This document shows positions 35,841-44,248 of a stretch of 64,000 bases of DNA, piece after piece. The stretch lies in the NCBI RefSeq assembly GCF_019355055.1, contig NZ_CP048411.1, positions 2,569,501 through 2,633,500 of the forward strand, in the 5' to 3' direction. The DNA comes from Pseudomonas sp. MTM4. GTDB lineage: Bacteria > Pseudomonadota > Gammaproteobacteria > Pseudomonadales > Pseudomonadaceae. The notes beneath the pieces were generated by a model that searched no databases, had not been told where the DNA came from, and saw only the letters and a list, made by a program, of their open reading frames with translations. The position numbers and the translations under genes are program-made. The stretch's first letter is position 1. Each line of letters begins with the position of its first letter.

Positions 35841-35891
35841 GTAGGGCGGGTGCTAGCCGCCGATGCCCTTGGCGGGTTACACCCGCCCTAC
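35841..35891. repeat. REP-like long hairpin between FAH and D2HGDH genes
   Basis: GTAGGGCGGGTG (35841-35852) pairs perfectly with CACCCGCCCTAC (35880-35891) around a 27-nt spacer. It resembles the GTAGGGCGGGTG...CACCCGCCCTAC elements repeated in Pseudomonas intergenic regions. It occupies most of the short gap inside a probable two-gene operon. Confidence 0.7.
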
Positions 35892-35892
35892 T

Positions 35893-37290
35893 TCAAACCG
35901 CGAATATCTTGCCGGGGTTCATGATGCTGTTCGGATCGAACGCCGCCTTGATCGCCTTCATATAAGCGATTTCTGCCGGCGAACGGCTGTATTCCAGGTA
36001 GTCGCGCTTGGTCATGCCGACGCCATGTTCGGCGGAAATCGAACCGTTGTACTTCTCGACCGTCTCGAATACCCACTTGTTGACCGAAGCGCACTTGTCG
36101 AAAAACTCGTCTTTGGACAGCGCTTCGGGCTTGAGGATGTTCAAGTGCAGGTTGCCGTCGCCGATGTGACCGTACCAGAGCACTTCGAAATCCGGATAGT
36201 TGCCGGTAACGATGGCATCGATGTCGGCAAGGAAGGCCGGCACTTTGGAAACGGTGACCGAGATGTCGTTCTTGTACGGCGTCCAGTGGCTGATGGTCTC
36301 GGAGATGTATTCGCGCAGCTTCCAAAGGTTCTGCAGCTGCTGTTCGCTCTGGCTCATCACGCCGTCGAGCACCCAGCCCTCATTGACGCAATGCTCGAAC
36401 GTCGCCAGCGCCTGCTCGGCGCGCGCTTCGGTGGTGGCCTCGAATTCGAGCAGCGCGTAGAAGGGTGCGCGGGTCTCGAAGGGCGCCGGGATATCGCCGC
36501 GGCCGAGAATCTTGTCCAGGCACTTGTCGGAGAAGAATTCGAAGGCTGTCAGGTCCAGCTTGTCCTGGAAGGCGTGCAGCACCGGCATGATCGAATCGAA
36601 GTCCGGCGTGCCGAGGACCATGGCGGTGAGGTTGGTCGGCTGGCGCTCCAGGCGCATGGTCGCCTCGACGACGAAGCCCAGGGTGCCTTCGGCGCCGATG
36701 AACAGCTGGCGCAGGTCATAGCCGGTGGCGTTCTTGATCAGGTCCTTGTTCAGTTCCAGCAGGTCGCCCTTGCCGGTGACGACCTTGAGCCCGGCCACCC
36801 AGTTGCGGGTCATACCGTAGCGGATCACCTTGATGCCGCCGGCGTTGGTGCCGATGTTGCCGCCGATCTGGCTGGAGCCGGCCGAAGCGAAATCCACCGG
36901 GTAGTACAGGCCCTTGTCCTCGGCAAACTGCTGCAGCTGCGCGGTGATCACGCCCGGCTGGCAGACCACGGTGCGGTCCATTTCGTCGAACGACAGGATC
37001 TGGTTCATGTAATCGAAGGAGACCACCACCTCGCCGTTGGCCGCCACGGCCGCTGCGGATAGCCCGGTGCGCCCCCCCGACGGCACCAGCGCGACCTTGC
37101 GCTCATTGGCCCAGCGCACGATGGCTTGCACCTGCTCGACGGTCTTCGGAAAAACGATGGCCGAGGGCGCCGGGGCGAAATGCTTGGTCCAGTCCTTGCC
37201 ATAGGTAGCAAGCGAATCGGCGTCGATCAGCACCTTGCCGGGCTCGACCAGGGTCTTCAGCTCATCGATCAGGGCAGCATCGGTCATCAT
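35893..37290 (-). CDS. D-2-hydroxyglutarate dehydrogenase (FAD-binding)
   Basis: A roughly 465-aa flavoprotein: PCMH FAD-binding domain (about 35-215; VPSGGRTGLSAAAVA, GSSQIGGNIGTNAGG) and a C-terminal FAD-oxidase domain with the metal site GHIGDGNLHLNIL and SAEHGVGMTKRD. The family oxidises D-2-hydroxyglutarate and related 2-hydroxy acids, with electrons going to an electron-transfer flavoprotein. It is divergent from serA. In P. stutzeri, D2HGDH removes the 2-hydroxyglutarate that SerA makes from 2-oxoglutarate, keeping serine synthesis running. Two adjacent ATGs (37290, 37287) are both possible starts, with GAGAG placed for the first. Confidence 0.87.
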   Translation of the reverse strand: MMTDAALIDELKTLVEPGKVLIDADSLATYGKDWTKHFAPAPSAIVFPKTVEQVQAIVRWANERKVALVPSGGRTGLSAAAVAANGEVVVSFDYMNQILSFDEMDRTVVCQPGVITAQLQQFAEDKGLYYPVDFASAGSSQIGGNIGTNAGGIKVIRYGMTRNWVAGLKVVTGKGDLLELNKDLIKNATGYDLRQLFIGAEGTLGFVVEATMRLERQPTNLTAMVLGTPDFDSIMPVLHAFQDKLDLTAFEFFSDKCLDKILGRGDIPAPFETRAPFYALLEFEATTEARAEQALATFEHCVNEGWVLDGVMSQSEQQLQNLWKLREYISETISHWTPYKNDISVTVSKVPAFLADIDAIVTGNYPDFEVLWYGHIGDGNLHLNILKPEALSKDEFFDKCASVNKWVFETVEKYNGSISAEHGVGMTKRDYLEYSRSPAEIAYMKAIKAAFDPNSIMNPGKIFAV

Positions 37291-37360
37291 GTGAACTCTC
37301 ATTCGATTCATGGTCACCCTGAGCACGCTTCAGCTCAGGATATGGGTGTTTCGAGGGGGC

Positions 37361-37376
37361 CGTATGCTAGCATACG
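37361..37376. promoter_or_regulatory. 16-bp perfect palindrome in the serA-D2HGDH promoter gap
   Basis: CGTATGCTAGCATACG is a perfect palindrome, flanked by a GGGGC and GCCCC pair that extends it into a longer stem with one bulge. It lies about 70 bp from the D2HGDH start and about 108 bp from the serA start. It could be an operator serving both genes or a leader hairpin. Confidence 0.5.
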
Positions 37377-37483
37377 AGCCCCTTTAAGACGTGCCTCGGC
37401 AGACTTCCGACACCGCCAATACCGGGTCGGCCAGCCCTCGCTGGACACTTCAGTTATCCCTCGGCCTTAAGGTTTTAACGCAG

Positions 37484-38713
37484 ATGAGCCAGACCTCTCT
37501 CGACAAGAGCAAGATCAAGTTCCTTCTCCTCGAAGGCGTGCACCAGAACGCTGTCGACACTCTCAAGGCCGCAGGCTACTCCAATATCGAGTACCTCAAG
37601 ACCGCGCTGTCCGAGAGCGAGCTGAAGGAAAAGATCGCGGACGCCCACTTCATCGGCATTCGCTCGCGCACCCAGCTCACCGAAGAGGTCTTCGACTGCG
37701 CCAAGAAGCTGATCGCCGTTGGCTGCTTCTGCATCGGCACCAACCAGGTCGACCTCAATGCCGCCCGCGAGCGCGGTATCGCGGTGTTCAACGCACCTTA
37801 TTCCAACACCCGCTCGGTGGCCGAACTGGTACTGGCCCAGGCCATCCTGCTGCTGCGCGGCATTCCCGAGAAGAACGCCTCCTGCCATCGCGGCGGCTGG
37901 ATCAAGTCGGCGGCCAACTCCTTCGAAATCCGCGGCAAGAAGCTGGGCATCATCGGCTACGGCTCGATCGGCACGCAGCTGTCGGTACTCGCCGAAAGCC
38001 TGGGCATGCAGGTGTACTTCTATGACGTCGTGACCAAGCTGCCATTGGGCAATGCGACCCAGATCGGCTCGCTGTACGAGCTGTTGGGCATGTGCGACAT
38101 CGTCTCGCTGCACGTGCCGGAGCTGCCCTCCACCCAGTGGATGATCGGCGAGAAGGAAATCCGCGCCATGAAGAAGGGCGGCATCCTGATCAATGCCGCG
38201 CGCGGTACCGTGGTCGAACTGGATCACCTGGCCGCTGCGATCAAGGACGAGCATCTGATCGGCGCTGCGATCGACGTGTTCCCGGTTGAACCCAAGTCCA
38301 ATGACGAAGAGTTCGAAAGCCCGCTACGTGGCCTGGACCGCGTCATCCTCACGCCGCACATCGGTGGTTCCACTGCCGAAGCCCAGGCGAATATCGGCCT
38401 GGAAGTGGCGGAGAAGCTGGTCAAGTACAGCGACAACGGTACATCCGTGTCTTCGGTCAACTTCCCTGAGGTGGCGCTGCCGTCGCACCCGGGCAAGCAT
38501 CGCCTGCTGCACATCCACCGGAACATCCCGGGCGTGATGAGCGAGATCAACAAGGTCTTCGCCGACAACGGCATCAACATCTGCGGTCAGTTCCTGCAGA
38601 CCAACGAGAAGGTCGGCTACGTGGTGATCGACGTAGACAAGGAATATTCCGACCTGGCCCTGGAAAAACTCCAGCACGTCAACGGCACCATCCGCAGCCG
38701 CGTACTGTTCTAA
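37484..38713 (+). CDS. serA: D-3-phosphoglycerate dehydrogenase SerA
   Basis: A 409-aa enzyme of the E. coli SerA type: substrate domain, NAD-binding motif GIIGYGSIGTQ, catalytic region (NAARGTVVELDHL, TPHIGGSTAEAQ) and a C-terminal ACT domain (about 335-409) for serine feedback (HRNIPGVMSEINKVF). It oxidises 3-phosphoglycerate and can regenerate NAD by reducing 2-oxoglutarate to D-2-hydroxyglutarate, which explains the divergent D2HGDH gene. The ATG at 37484 gives the family length. Confidence 0.97.
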   Translation: MSQTSLDKSKIKFLLLEGVHQNAVDTLKAAGYSNIEYLKTALSESELKEKIADAHFIGIRSRTQLTEEVFDCAKKLIAVGCFCIGTNQVDLNAARERGIAVFNAPYSNTRSVAELVLAQAILLLRGIPEKNASCHRGGWIKSAANSFEIRGKKLGIIGYGSIGTQLSVLAESLGMQVYFYDVVTKLPLGNATQIGSLYELLGMCDIVSLHVPELPSTQWMIGEKEIRAMKKGGILINAARGTVVELDHLAAAIKDEHLIGAAIDVFPVEPKSNDEEFESPLRGLDRVILTPHIGGSTAEAQANIGLEVAEKLVKYSDNGTSVSSVNFPEVALPSHPGKHRLLHIHRNIPGVMSEINKVFADNGINICGQFLQTNEKVGYVVIDVDKEYSDLALEKLQHVNGTIRSRVLF

Positions 38714-38735
38714 GCGGACAGCGAGTGAATAATCA

Positions 38736-38759
38736 GGGAGGCTGCGGCCTCCCTTTTTT
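38736..38759 (+). terminator. Rho-independent terminator of serA
   Basis: GGGAGGC (38736-38742) pairs with GCCTCCC (38747-38753) over a 4-nt loop and is followed by six T residues. It is 23 bp after the serA stop. Confidence 0.92.
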
Positions 38760-38770
38760 GTGTGTAGCGT

Positions 38771-39055
38771 TCAGCTCGTCGGCGTGGAGCCGGTGTCGGC
38801 TCCGCGCCGCTCGGGATCCGATTGGGGCCGCTGTTCGATCGGCTCGACCGGCGGTATTTGCGGCGGCGCTTCGAGCGTCGGCGGTCGCGGCATGGATTCG
38901 CTTTCATCTGGCCGCTCGATGACATTCTGCCGAGGTTCGCGATTGTCCAGCGGGTGTTCGCGGCTTTTCTCCGGCAGCGTCGGGCCGGTGCCGGTCGCCA
39001 CAGCTGTGGACGCCAACCCCAGGGTTGCTAGAAACAACGCAATACGCAGGTCCAT
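38771..39055 (-). CDS. Small Pro/Glu-rich exported protein, unknown function
   Basis: A 94-aa protein with a clear signal peptide (about 1-20, ending STAVA) and a Pro-, Glu- and Arg-rich, probably unstructured mature part. It has no recognisable domain and no Cys. It is convergent with serA behind its terminator and next to another small exported protein. Coding status is supported by the signal peptide and a ribosome-like GGAGCG before the ATG. Confidence 0.6.
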   Translation of the reverse strand: MDLRIALFLATLGLASTAVATGTGPTLPEKSREHPLDNREPRQNVIERPDESESMPRPPTLEAPPQIPPVEPIEQRPQSDPERRGADTGSTPTS

Positions 39056-39134
39056 GGCTCGCTCCTGAAAATGGCAGCTCGGCGCCTCGCGCGACAGCGG
39101 TTCAACGAAACATAGGCGTCAGCACTGCTCGAAC

Positions 39135-39162
39135 AAAAAAGCCCCAGCCGGAGGCCGGGGCT
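39135..39162 (-). terminator. Terminator of the Gly/Thr-rich protein gene
   Basis: On the minus strand, a stem made of 39140-39149 and 39153-39162 (AGCCCCxGCC type, one mismatch) is followed by a T run corresponding to 39135-39140. It starts about 20 bp after the stop at 39183. Confidence 0.85.
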
Positions 39163-39182
39163 TTCATCTGGTTGCGGCCAAA

Positions 39183-39503
39183 TCAGTTACCCGCACCGCC
39201 GGTACCGCCTGTGCCTGTGCCGGTTCCAGCACCTGCGCCGCCACCAGTGCCTGTGCCTGTGCCTGTGGTATCACCGACGCCGGTACCAGTGCCAGCACCG
39301 GCTCCTCCTTCAGTGCCCATTCCGGTGCCGGTACCCGTACCGGTGGTCATTCCAGGACGGGTGTCATCAGTCATTGTTCCATCCATCGATTCATTCATGC
39401 TTTCGTCGCGGGTGGTGCCGTCATGATCAGCATTACCTGCCGCGAAAACAGCCGTGGACATCAAACCGGCCAGGGTCAAAGCCGCTAATTTTTTCGTTTG
39501 CAT
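39183..39503 (-). CDS. Exported Gly/Thr-repeat low-complexity protein
   Basis: A 106-aa protein. Signal peptide about 1-21 (STAVFA), a short acidic Met/Asp/Ser stretch (about 24-50), then about 55 residues of near-pure Gly-Thr-Gly/Ala repeats to the C-terminus. The DNA is a matching tandem of GGCACAGG-like words, prone to length change. Function is unknown. Its own strong terminator supports expression. The family resemblance is only compositional. Confidence 0.7.
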   Translation of the reverse strand: MQTKKLAALTLAGLMSTAVFAAGNADHDGTTRDESMNESMDGTMTDDTRPGMTTGTGTGTGMGTEGGAGAGTGTGVGDTTGTGTGTGGGAGAGTGTGTGGTGGAGN

Positions 39504-39706
39504 GTGCACTCTCCTTTTTGAGGCGTTACCTCTATTCGAGCACCCGCTAGGCATAGGGGTTGCGCCGGGCGCATTACAAATTCTTTCCGGCGGCGCAAAG
39601 GTGCGAGCTAGCGCCCTCGCTGCTGACAACCATTCGTCAGTCATTCAATGGCGTTACCGTTGATCGGCGTTGCGATAACACCATCATCGGCAAACGCAGC
39701 TCCGCA
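39504..39706. other. Gap between the OPT gene and the Gly/Thr-rich gene
   Basis: About 200 bp holding the promoter region of the minus-strand Gly/Thr-rich gene (CTCCTTTT complements a ribosome site near 39510). No additional gene or clear operator is seen. Confidence 0.5.
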
Positions 39707-41404
39707 TCAGCTCAGCAATTGCGCCAAGGAGATGCCGATTCCGGCCATGCTCTCGCCCGCCACCAGCCCGGCTGCCGCGACGATGACAAACCGTTCGGCG
39801 AGACTCCCCCAGCGCGCCGCGAACAACCAGGCCAGCAGCGCGCCAAACGCCATCATCAGCGAAATCGAGGCCGGGATGATGAATGCCAGACCCAGCGCCG
39901 CGGAACTCGGCAGCCAGCGCAGACGCCAGGCCGGCAGTGATCCTTCCAGCGTGCCCAGCAGCACGCCGGCAAGCGCACCGCATAAAATCGCCCAGCGAAT
40001 GTCGCTGCCGATCGAGCTCAATCCCGCCGTCAGTGCCTCGGCTACCGCCTTCCAGGTGGCGACGGCCGGTGCGGGCCATTCAGCCGTGATCAGCATCGTC
40101 TGCGGATCGGGGATCAGCACCTGATAGACCAACACCCCCACCAGGCTGCCCATCAGGATTCCCAAGCACTGCGCGATCGCCTGCCGCGGCGGCGCCGCAC
40201 CGATGACGTGGCCCACTTTGAAGTCGTTGAGCAGGTCAGTGCATTGCCCCGCCGCGCCGCCGGCAGTGTTGGCGCTCATCAGATTGATCGCCGCCTGGCC
40301 GGGCGCAATCACAGCGAAGCTCAGCTGAGACAGCTGCCCGATGGCGCCGATCGGCGGGATGCCGGTGGCGCCGACTACCCGCGCCGCCACCATTGCCAGC
40401 AACAACGCCAGGGGAATCGATAATGCAGCCATGAGCACATGAATGCCAAACAGCGAAATCTGCAGCGCGACGACCAACCCCGCCGCCACTACCAGCCCGA
40501 GCAGCGGCAGCGCAGCCGGCCGACGTAGCCGCAGACGGCGCTCCGAATCCCGGCGCGCGCGCAGCAGACGCAGCCCGAGCGAGGTCAGCGTGGCGCAGAC
40601 CATCAGGCTGACCCCCGGCCACAACAGCCACTCGATCAGCAACGCGAATTGCGGCCCGCTGGCATCCGCAGGCATCGCCACCAAGCCTTCCGCGACCAAC
40701 CACGGCGCGAGCATTCCCCAAGCAATCACCGCGCCGAGCAGCAACGACAGGCCGACGCGCAACCCTATGATTCCGCCGAACCCCACCAGCAACAGCGATG
40801 GTTCCAGACTGAAGGTCAGGCGCTCCAGCTGTCCACTCGGCGCCCAGCGCGGCAAGGTCCACAACAGGCTGTCCAGCAGCTTGACCGCGGCCGCCAGCGC
40901 TGCCGCCGAACCCAGCACCAGCAGACGCCGAGCCGCTTCGGCTCCATGGCTGTAGATCTGCTGCATGGTCGCCAGCGTCGCCATGCCTTCGGGAAAGCGC
41001 AGCTGTGCCTCGACTATCAGAGACGGTCGCAGATACCAGGCGACCCAGATACCGAGAAAGCTGACCGAGAACACCCAGGCCATCAGCGGCAGAGTTTCGA
41101 ATTGCTGGCCGGTCATCAGGGTATAAGCCGGGATCGGCGCCACCAGGCCACTGGAAATGATCGAGGCCGCGGACGACGCGGTGGTCTGGTTGATATTGCT
41201 CTCGTGCAATGTCCAGGCGGGCCGACCCAGCATCCTCGACAGGCTCTGCCAGAAGGCGAAGCCAACCAGCAACGCGATGATCGACATGTTGAACGACCAG
41301 CCGATCTTCAATCCCGAATAGATATTCGAAGGCGTCAGCACGGCACCTAGCAGCAAGCCGGTGAGCAATGCGCGGAATGTGAGTTCACGTGTGGGTCCGC
41401 TCAT
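39707..41404 (-). CDS. OPT-family oligopeptide/metal-chelate transporter
   Basis: A 565-aa membrane protein with about 14-16 hydrophobic segments. The OPT pattern is visible in LTFRALLTGLLLGAVLTPSNIYSGLKIGW, INQTTASSAASIISSGLVAPIPAY and RFPEGMATLATMQQIY. OPT members move small peptides or metal chelates using the proton gradient. It is divergent from csgD and shows no operon partner. Confidence 0.88.
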   Translation of the reverse strand: MSGPTRELTFRALLTGLLLGAVLTPSNIYSGLKIGWSFNMSIIALLVGFAFWQSLSRMLGRPAWTLHESNINQTTASSAASIISSGLVAPIPAYTLMTGQQFETLPLMAWVFSVSFLGIWVAWYLRPSLIVEAQLRFPEGMATLATMQQIYSHGAEAARRLLVLGSAAALAAAVKLLDSLLWTLPRWAPSGQLERLTFSLEPSLLLVGFGGIIGLRVGLSLLLGAVIAWGMLAPWLVAEGLVAMPADASGPQFALLIEWLLWPGVSLMVCATLTSLGLRLLRARRDSERRLRLRRPAALPLLGLVVAAGLVVALQISLFGIHVLMAALSIPLALLLAMVAARVVGATGIPPIGAIGQLSQLSFAVIAPGQAAINLMSANTAGGAAGQCTDLLNDFKVGHVIGAAPPRQAIAQCLGILMGSLVGVLVYQVLIPDPQTMLITAEWPAPAVATWKAVAEALTAGLSSIGSDIRWAILCGALAGVLLGTLEGSLPAWRLRWLPSSAALGLAFIIPASISLMMAFGALLAWLFAARWGSLAERFVIVAAAGLVAGESMAGIGISLAQLLS

Positions 41405-41425
41405 GCCGACTCCATCCTATGGGTG

Positions 41426-41445
41426 ATTGACTCACCTTAGTCAAT
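41426..41445. promoter_or_regulatory. Inverted repeat in the OPT-csgD intergenic region
   Basis: ATTGACT (41426-41432) and AGTCAAT (41439-41445) are perfect arms around CACCTT, with an outer GGGT/ACCC pair. It lies 22 bp from the OPT start and about 160 bp from csgD, and TTGACT on both strands also looks like a -35 element. The regulator is unknown. Confidence 0.45.
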
Positions 41446-41603
41446 TCAACCCATTGGCCGTTTCCTTAACCGTCCGTCGGGTTGTCGTCATCCGGACGCA
41501 GATGCCAGCCTAATCCCCACCTGAACGCTGAACTTCGGCATTTTCGGCCGGTCGTTTAGTAACTTTTCATCGGCAGCATAACGGCCCATACCAAGGATCG
41601 AAC

Positions 41604-42266
41604 ATGGACGACGCGGACCTCACCCACCTGGAAGCCCATCAGCCTACCGTCACCCTGCTTACCGGCAATGAGCTTTTGGGATTGTTTTTCAAGCATTTTC
41701 TCGGTGAGCAGGCCCAGCTGGACGTATCGCTTAACCGGCTCGAAGAGGTTTCCAGAGGCGCCAGCGATCTCTATCTGGTCGACGCGGGCAACAGCCAGAC
41801 CGAACAACTTTCGACACTCATCGATCAGCTCGACGAGCAAACCCCCGTTGCGCTGGTGAACATCGCTGCGGAACAGGCCGAACAGCTCGTCGACAAGCAC
41901 CCCGGCATTCGTGGCGTGTTCTACAGCCACGCCACGCGTGAGCACCTGCTCGATGGCATCCAGGTATTGCTCGATGGCGGCGACTGGCTACCGCGGGTCC
42001 TGACCGAGCGCCTGCTCAGCCAGTGGCGACGCATGCGCCAGATGGCCGGTAGCAAACCGTCATTGACCTTGCGCGAGCGCGAGATTCTCAGCCTGGCGGG
42101 CAAAGGGCTGTCCAATGCCGAGATAGCCGAACAGCTGTGCCTGAGCCCACATACCATCAAGAGCCATATTCACAACCTGTTGCGCAAGATTGGCGCCTCC
42201 AACCGTGCCGAGGCGGCATTCCTATTACGTGGCCGGCTGGACTGGTCCGAGTCATGTCACGCCTGA
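41604..42266 (+). CDS. csgD: LuxR-type curli regulator CsgD
   Basis: A 220-aa protein: a degenerate receiver-like N-terminal half and a C-terminal LuxR helix-turn-helix (about 150-210; LTLREREILSLAGKGLSNAEIAEQLCLSPHTIKSHIHNLLRKI). It is the first gene of the curli locus, overlapping csgE by 13 bases, so it is called CsgD, the biofilm activator of curlin genes. The receiver half lacks a clean phospho-acceptor DD/K set, as in CsgD. Confidence 0.85.
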   Translation: MDDADLTHLEAHQPTVTLLTGNELLGLFFKHFLGEQAQLDVSLNRLEEVSRGASDLYLVDAGNSQTEQLSTLIDQLDEQTPVALVNIAAEQAEQLVDKHPGIRGVFYSHATREHLLDGIQVLLDGGDWLPRVLTERLLSQWRRMRQMAGSKPSLTLREREILSLAGKGLSNAEIAEQLCLSPHTIKSHIHNLLRKIGASNRAEAAFLLRGRLDWSESCHA

Positions 42267-42667
42267 CACTCGGCCTGCTGCTGTGCTGCCTGCTCGGCCC
42301 GTTGCAGGCAGAGGAGCAGCAAGCGGCCCAAGCTAGGAGCGAGGCGGAACTGAGCGGGTTGATCATCGACAACACCATCTCCCGCTTCGGCCATGACTTT
42401 CACCGGTATCTGAGTTTCCAGCTGCAGGACGCCGAAGAGCTGGAAAACGACCTGGTCGTTCGGGAGCGCCCCTCGGCGCGCTGGGGCAGCCTGGTCTGGG
42501 TGGAATATGGGCCGCGTACCGTCTATCGCCGGTTTCTACAACCGAACATGACCGAAATCGAGGCGATTGCAGAGGACGCTGCGCGGGTAATCCTCGAGGA
42601 CATCAGCCGCAGCAAGCTGCAAAACCTGCTTCAGGACACCTTCGACATGGATCGGGACGAACTATGA
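42254..42667 (+). CDS. csgE: Curli secretion specificity factor CsgE
   Basis: A 137-aa exported protein: signal peptide about 1-18 (LQA), then the CsgE core SGLIIDNTISRFGHDFHRYLS and the hallmark ERPSARWGS, ending DMDRDEL. CsgE caps the periplasmic side of the CsgG channel and escorts CsgA to it. The ATG at 42254 lies inside the csgD 3' end, which suggests translational coupling. No csgF or csgG follows. Confidence 0.92.
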   Translation: MSRLTLGLLLCCLLGPLQAEEQQAAQARSEAELSGLIIDNTISRFGHDFHRYLSFQLQDAEELENDLVVRERPSARWGSLVWVEYGPRTVYRRFLQPNMTEIEAIAEDAARVILEDISRSKLQNLLQDTFDMDRDEL

Positions 42668-42777
42668 AAGGGATTAATCCGCACCGCACGTCGCCGCCGA
42701 CCCTTTTTGCACCGTTCGATGGATGTTCAGCCCCGCTCCGCCAATCAAGAATCCGAGCACTATTTCGAGGTGCCTGC

Positions 42778-43263
42778 ATGGAACGTCTAGCGCTTGTTCG
42801 TCGCGGCTTGTTCGCCGCCCTCCTGCTGACTGCCAACATCCCCCTTCACGCCGCCGATCTGATGGACAACGCCGACTTGGCCGTCGGTTCGTTGAGCCTG
42901 AGCAATCCGACGGCGCTTGATCCACAGCTGATCGATGGCCAGACCGCGCACGTGCTGCAGCAAGGTAGCGACAACCTGGCCGATCTCAACCAGCTCGGCG
43001 AGAGCCAGCTGTCCAGCATCGTTCAGCAAGGCAGCGACCAGCAGGCCTTCATTCTCCAGCAGGGCGAAAACCAGCTCGCCACCATCCTTCAGATCGGCCA
43101 AGGCAACATGGCTGACATCAGCCAGATCGGCAGCGACAACCAGGCCGCGATCGCCCAGGTGGGCTCCGACAACAATGCCAGCATCGAACAGCTCGGCAGC
43201 GGCCTGAGCAGTAGCGTCATTCAATACGGAAGCGGGCAGCGCGTTCAGATCGTCCAACACTAA
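42778..43263 (+). CDS. csgB: Curlin minor subunit / nucleator CsgB
   Basis: A 161-aa exported protein: signal peptide (LFAALLLTANIPLHAA), a short linker, then five curlin repeats of about 22 residues of the type QQGSDNLADLNQLG. The final repeat lacks the usual Asn/Gln pattern and ends VQIVQH, as nucleators do. CsgB seeds CsgA polymerisation on the cell surface. The ATG at 42778 with GAGG upstream gives a proper signal peptide. An in-frame ATG at 42664 would add a 38-residue non-signal extension and is rejected. Confidence 0.85.
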   Translation: MERLALVRRGLFAALLLTANIPLHAADLMDNADLAVGSLSLSNPTALDPQLIDGQTAHVLQQGSDNLADLNQLGESQLSSIVQQGSDQQAFILQQGENQLATILQIGQGNMADISQIGSDNQAAIAQVGSDNNASIEQLGSGLSSSVIQYGSGQRVQIVQH

Positions 43264-43284
43264 TAACAATTGAAAGGAAGCAAC

Positions 43285-44214
43285 ATGCGCTACTTGCACC
43301 CCATCGCGCTTGCCGTGCTGCTTGCGGCCGCCAGCGATCTATACGCGGACAACAGCGCCGAGCTCGAACAGATCGGCGATACCAACAGCGCCGCTGTCGA
43401 TCAGACCGGGCTGCTCAACCAGGCCGTCATCAGCCAGCACGGCAACGTCAACGACGCCAGCATCTACCAGGGTGATATCGCCGAGTCGAACCAGGCGGGT
43501 ATCGAACAGTTCGGCGACGGCAACAGCGCCTCGATCTACCAGGCACTCGAAAGCCATTTCTCCACCGCGAGCGTCTATCAGCAGGGCAACGGCAACCGCG
43601 CCGAAGTCGAGCAGACCTGGCGAGTCAACGAACTGCAGATCAGCAGCATCGGCAACGACAACTACGTCTCCGCCACCCAGACCGGCTTCGCCAATGCACA
43701 GGCCAGCCAGATCGGCAATGGCAACTCGCTTAGCTTCGTTCAGAACGGCTCGTTCCACGGCTCGTCGCTGGCCGTCTATCAGGTCGGCGATGAGAACCTT
43801 GCCAATATCCAGCAAGAAGACGGCAATGGTCTGCAGCTGATACAGACTGGCACGCTCAACGTTGCGCGGATCCAGCAGCTGGGCTACTTCAACGAACTCG
43901 ACTTCAGCCAGAGCGGCGATGACAACCTGCTCACCGTCGAGCAGAGCGGCCGCGGGCAGAGCATCCAGGGCTCATCAGCGGGCAGCGGTAACCGCATCGA
44001 CATCGCTCAGGCCTACGAAGGCAACGAAGCCGCGGTACTGCAGAACGGCACAGACAACCTCGCTTCGATCAACCAGATCACTGCCTACAGCCAGGCGGCG
44101 ATTTCGCAGCTGGGCGCGTCGAACCAGGCCTTCATCATGCAGAGCGCCGAAGGCGTGAGCGCGATTATCCAGCAGACCGGCAGCGGCAACATGGCGACAA
44201 TCAACCAGCAGTAG
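43285..44214 (+). CDS. csgA: Curlin major subunit CsgA (13 repeats)
   Basis: A 309-aa exported protein: signal peptide (about 1-21, LYA-DNSAEL), then I count 13 curlin repeats of about 22 residues (Sx5QxGx2NxAx3Q pattern, for example QFGDGNSASIYQ and QTGSGNMATINQ). E. coli CsgA is 151 aa with five repeats, so this fibre subunit is about twice as long. Several central repeats carry substitutions or short insertions. The ribosome site GAAAGGAAG lies just upstream. It is 21 bp after csgB in the same operon. Confidence 0.87.
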   Translation: MRYLHPIALAVLLAAASDLYADNSAELEQIGDTNSAAVDQTGLLNQAVISQHGNVNDASIYQGDIAESNQAGIEQFGDGNSASIYQALESHFSTASVYQQGNGNRAEVEQTWRVNELQISSIGNDNYVSATQTGFANAQASQIGNGNSLSFVQNGSFHGSSLAVYQVGDENLANIQQEDGNGLQLIQTGTLNVARIQQLGYFNELDFSQSGDDNLLTVEQSGRGQSIQGSSAGSGNRIDIAQAYEGNEAAVLQNGTDNLASINQITAYSQAAISQLGASNQAFIMQSAEGVSAIIQQTGSGNMATINQQ

Positions 44215-44248
44215 TCATCGGGGCGGCAAAAACAGATAGGGCATCGTT

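Noticed and set aside
39707..40089. Possible extra gene at the OPT gene 3' end
   Set aside because: Competing frames on both strands are shadows. The OPT protein continues to 39707 with membrane segments.
42664..42777. Longer CsgB start and a 23-codon frame between csgE and csgB
   Set aside because: The extension lacks a signal peptide, whereas the ATG at 42778 gives one. The 23-codon frame has no ribosome site and no resemblance to CsgF.
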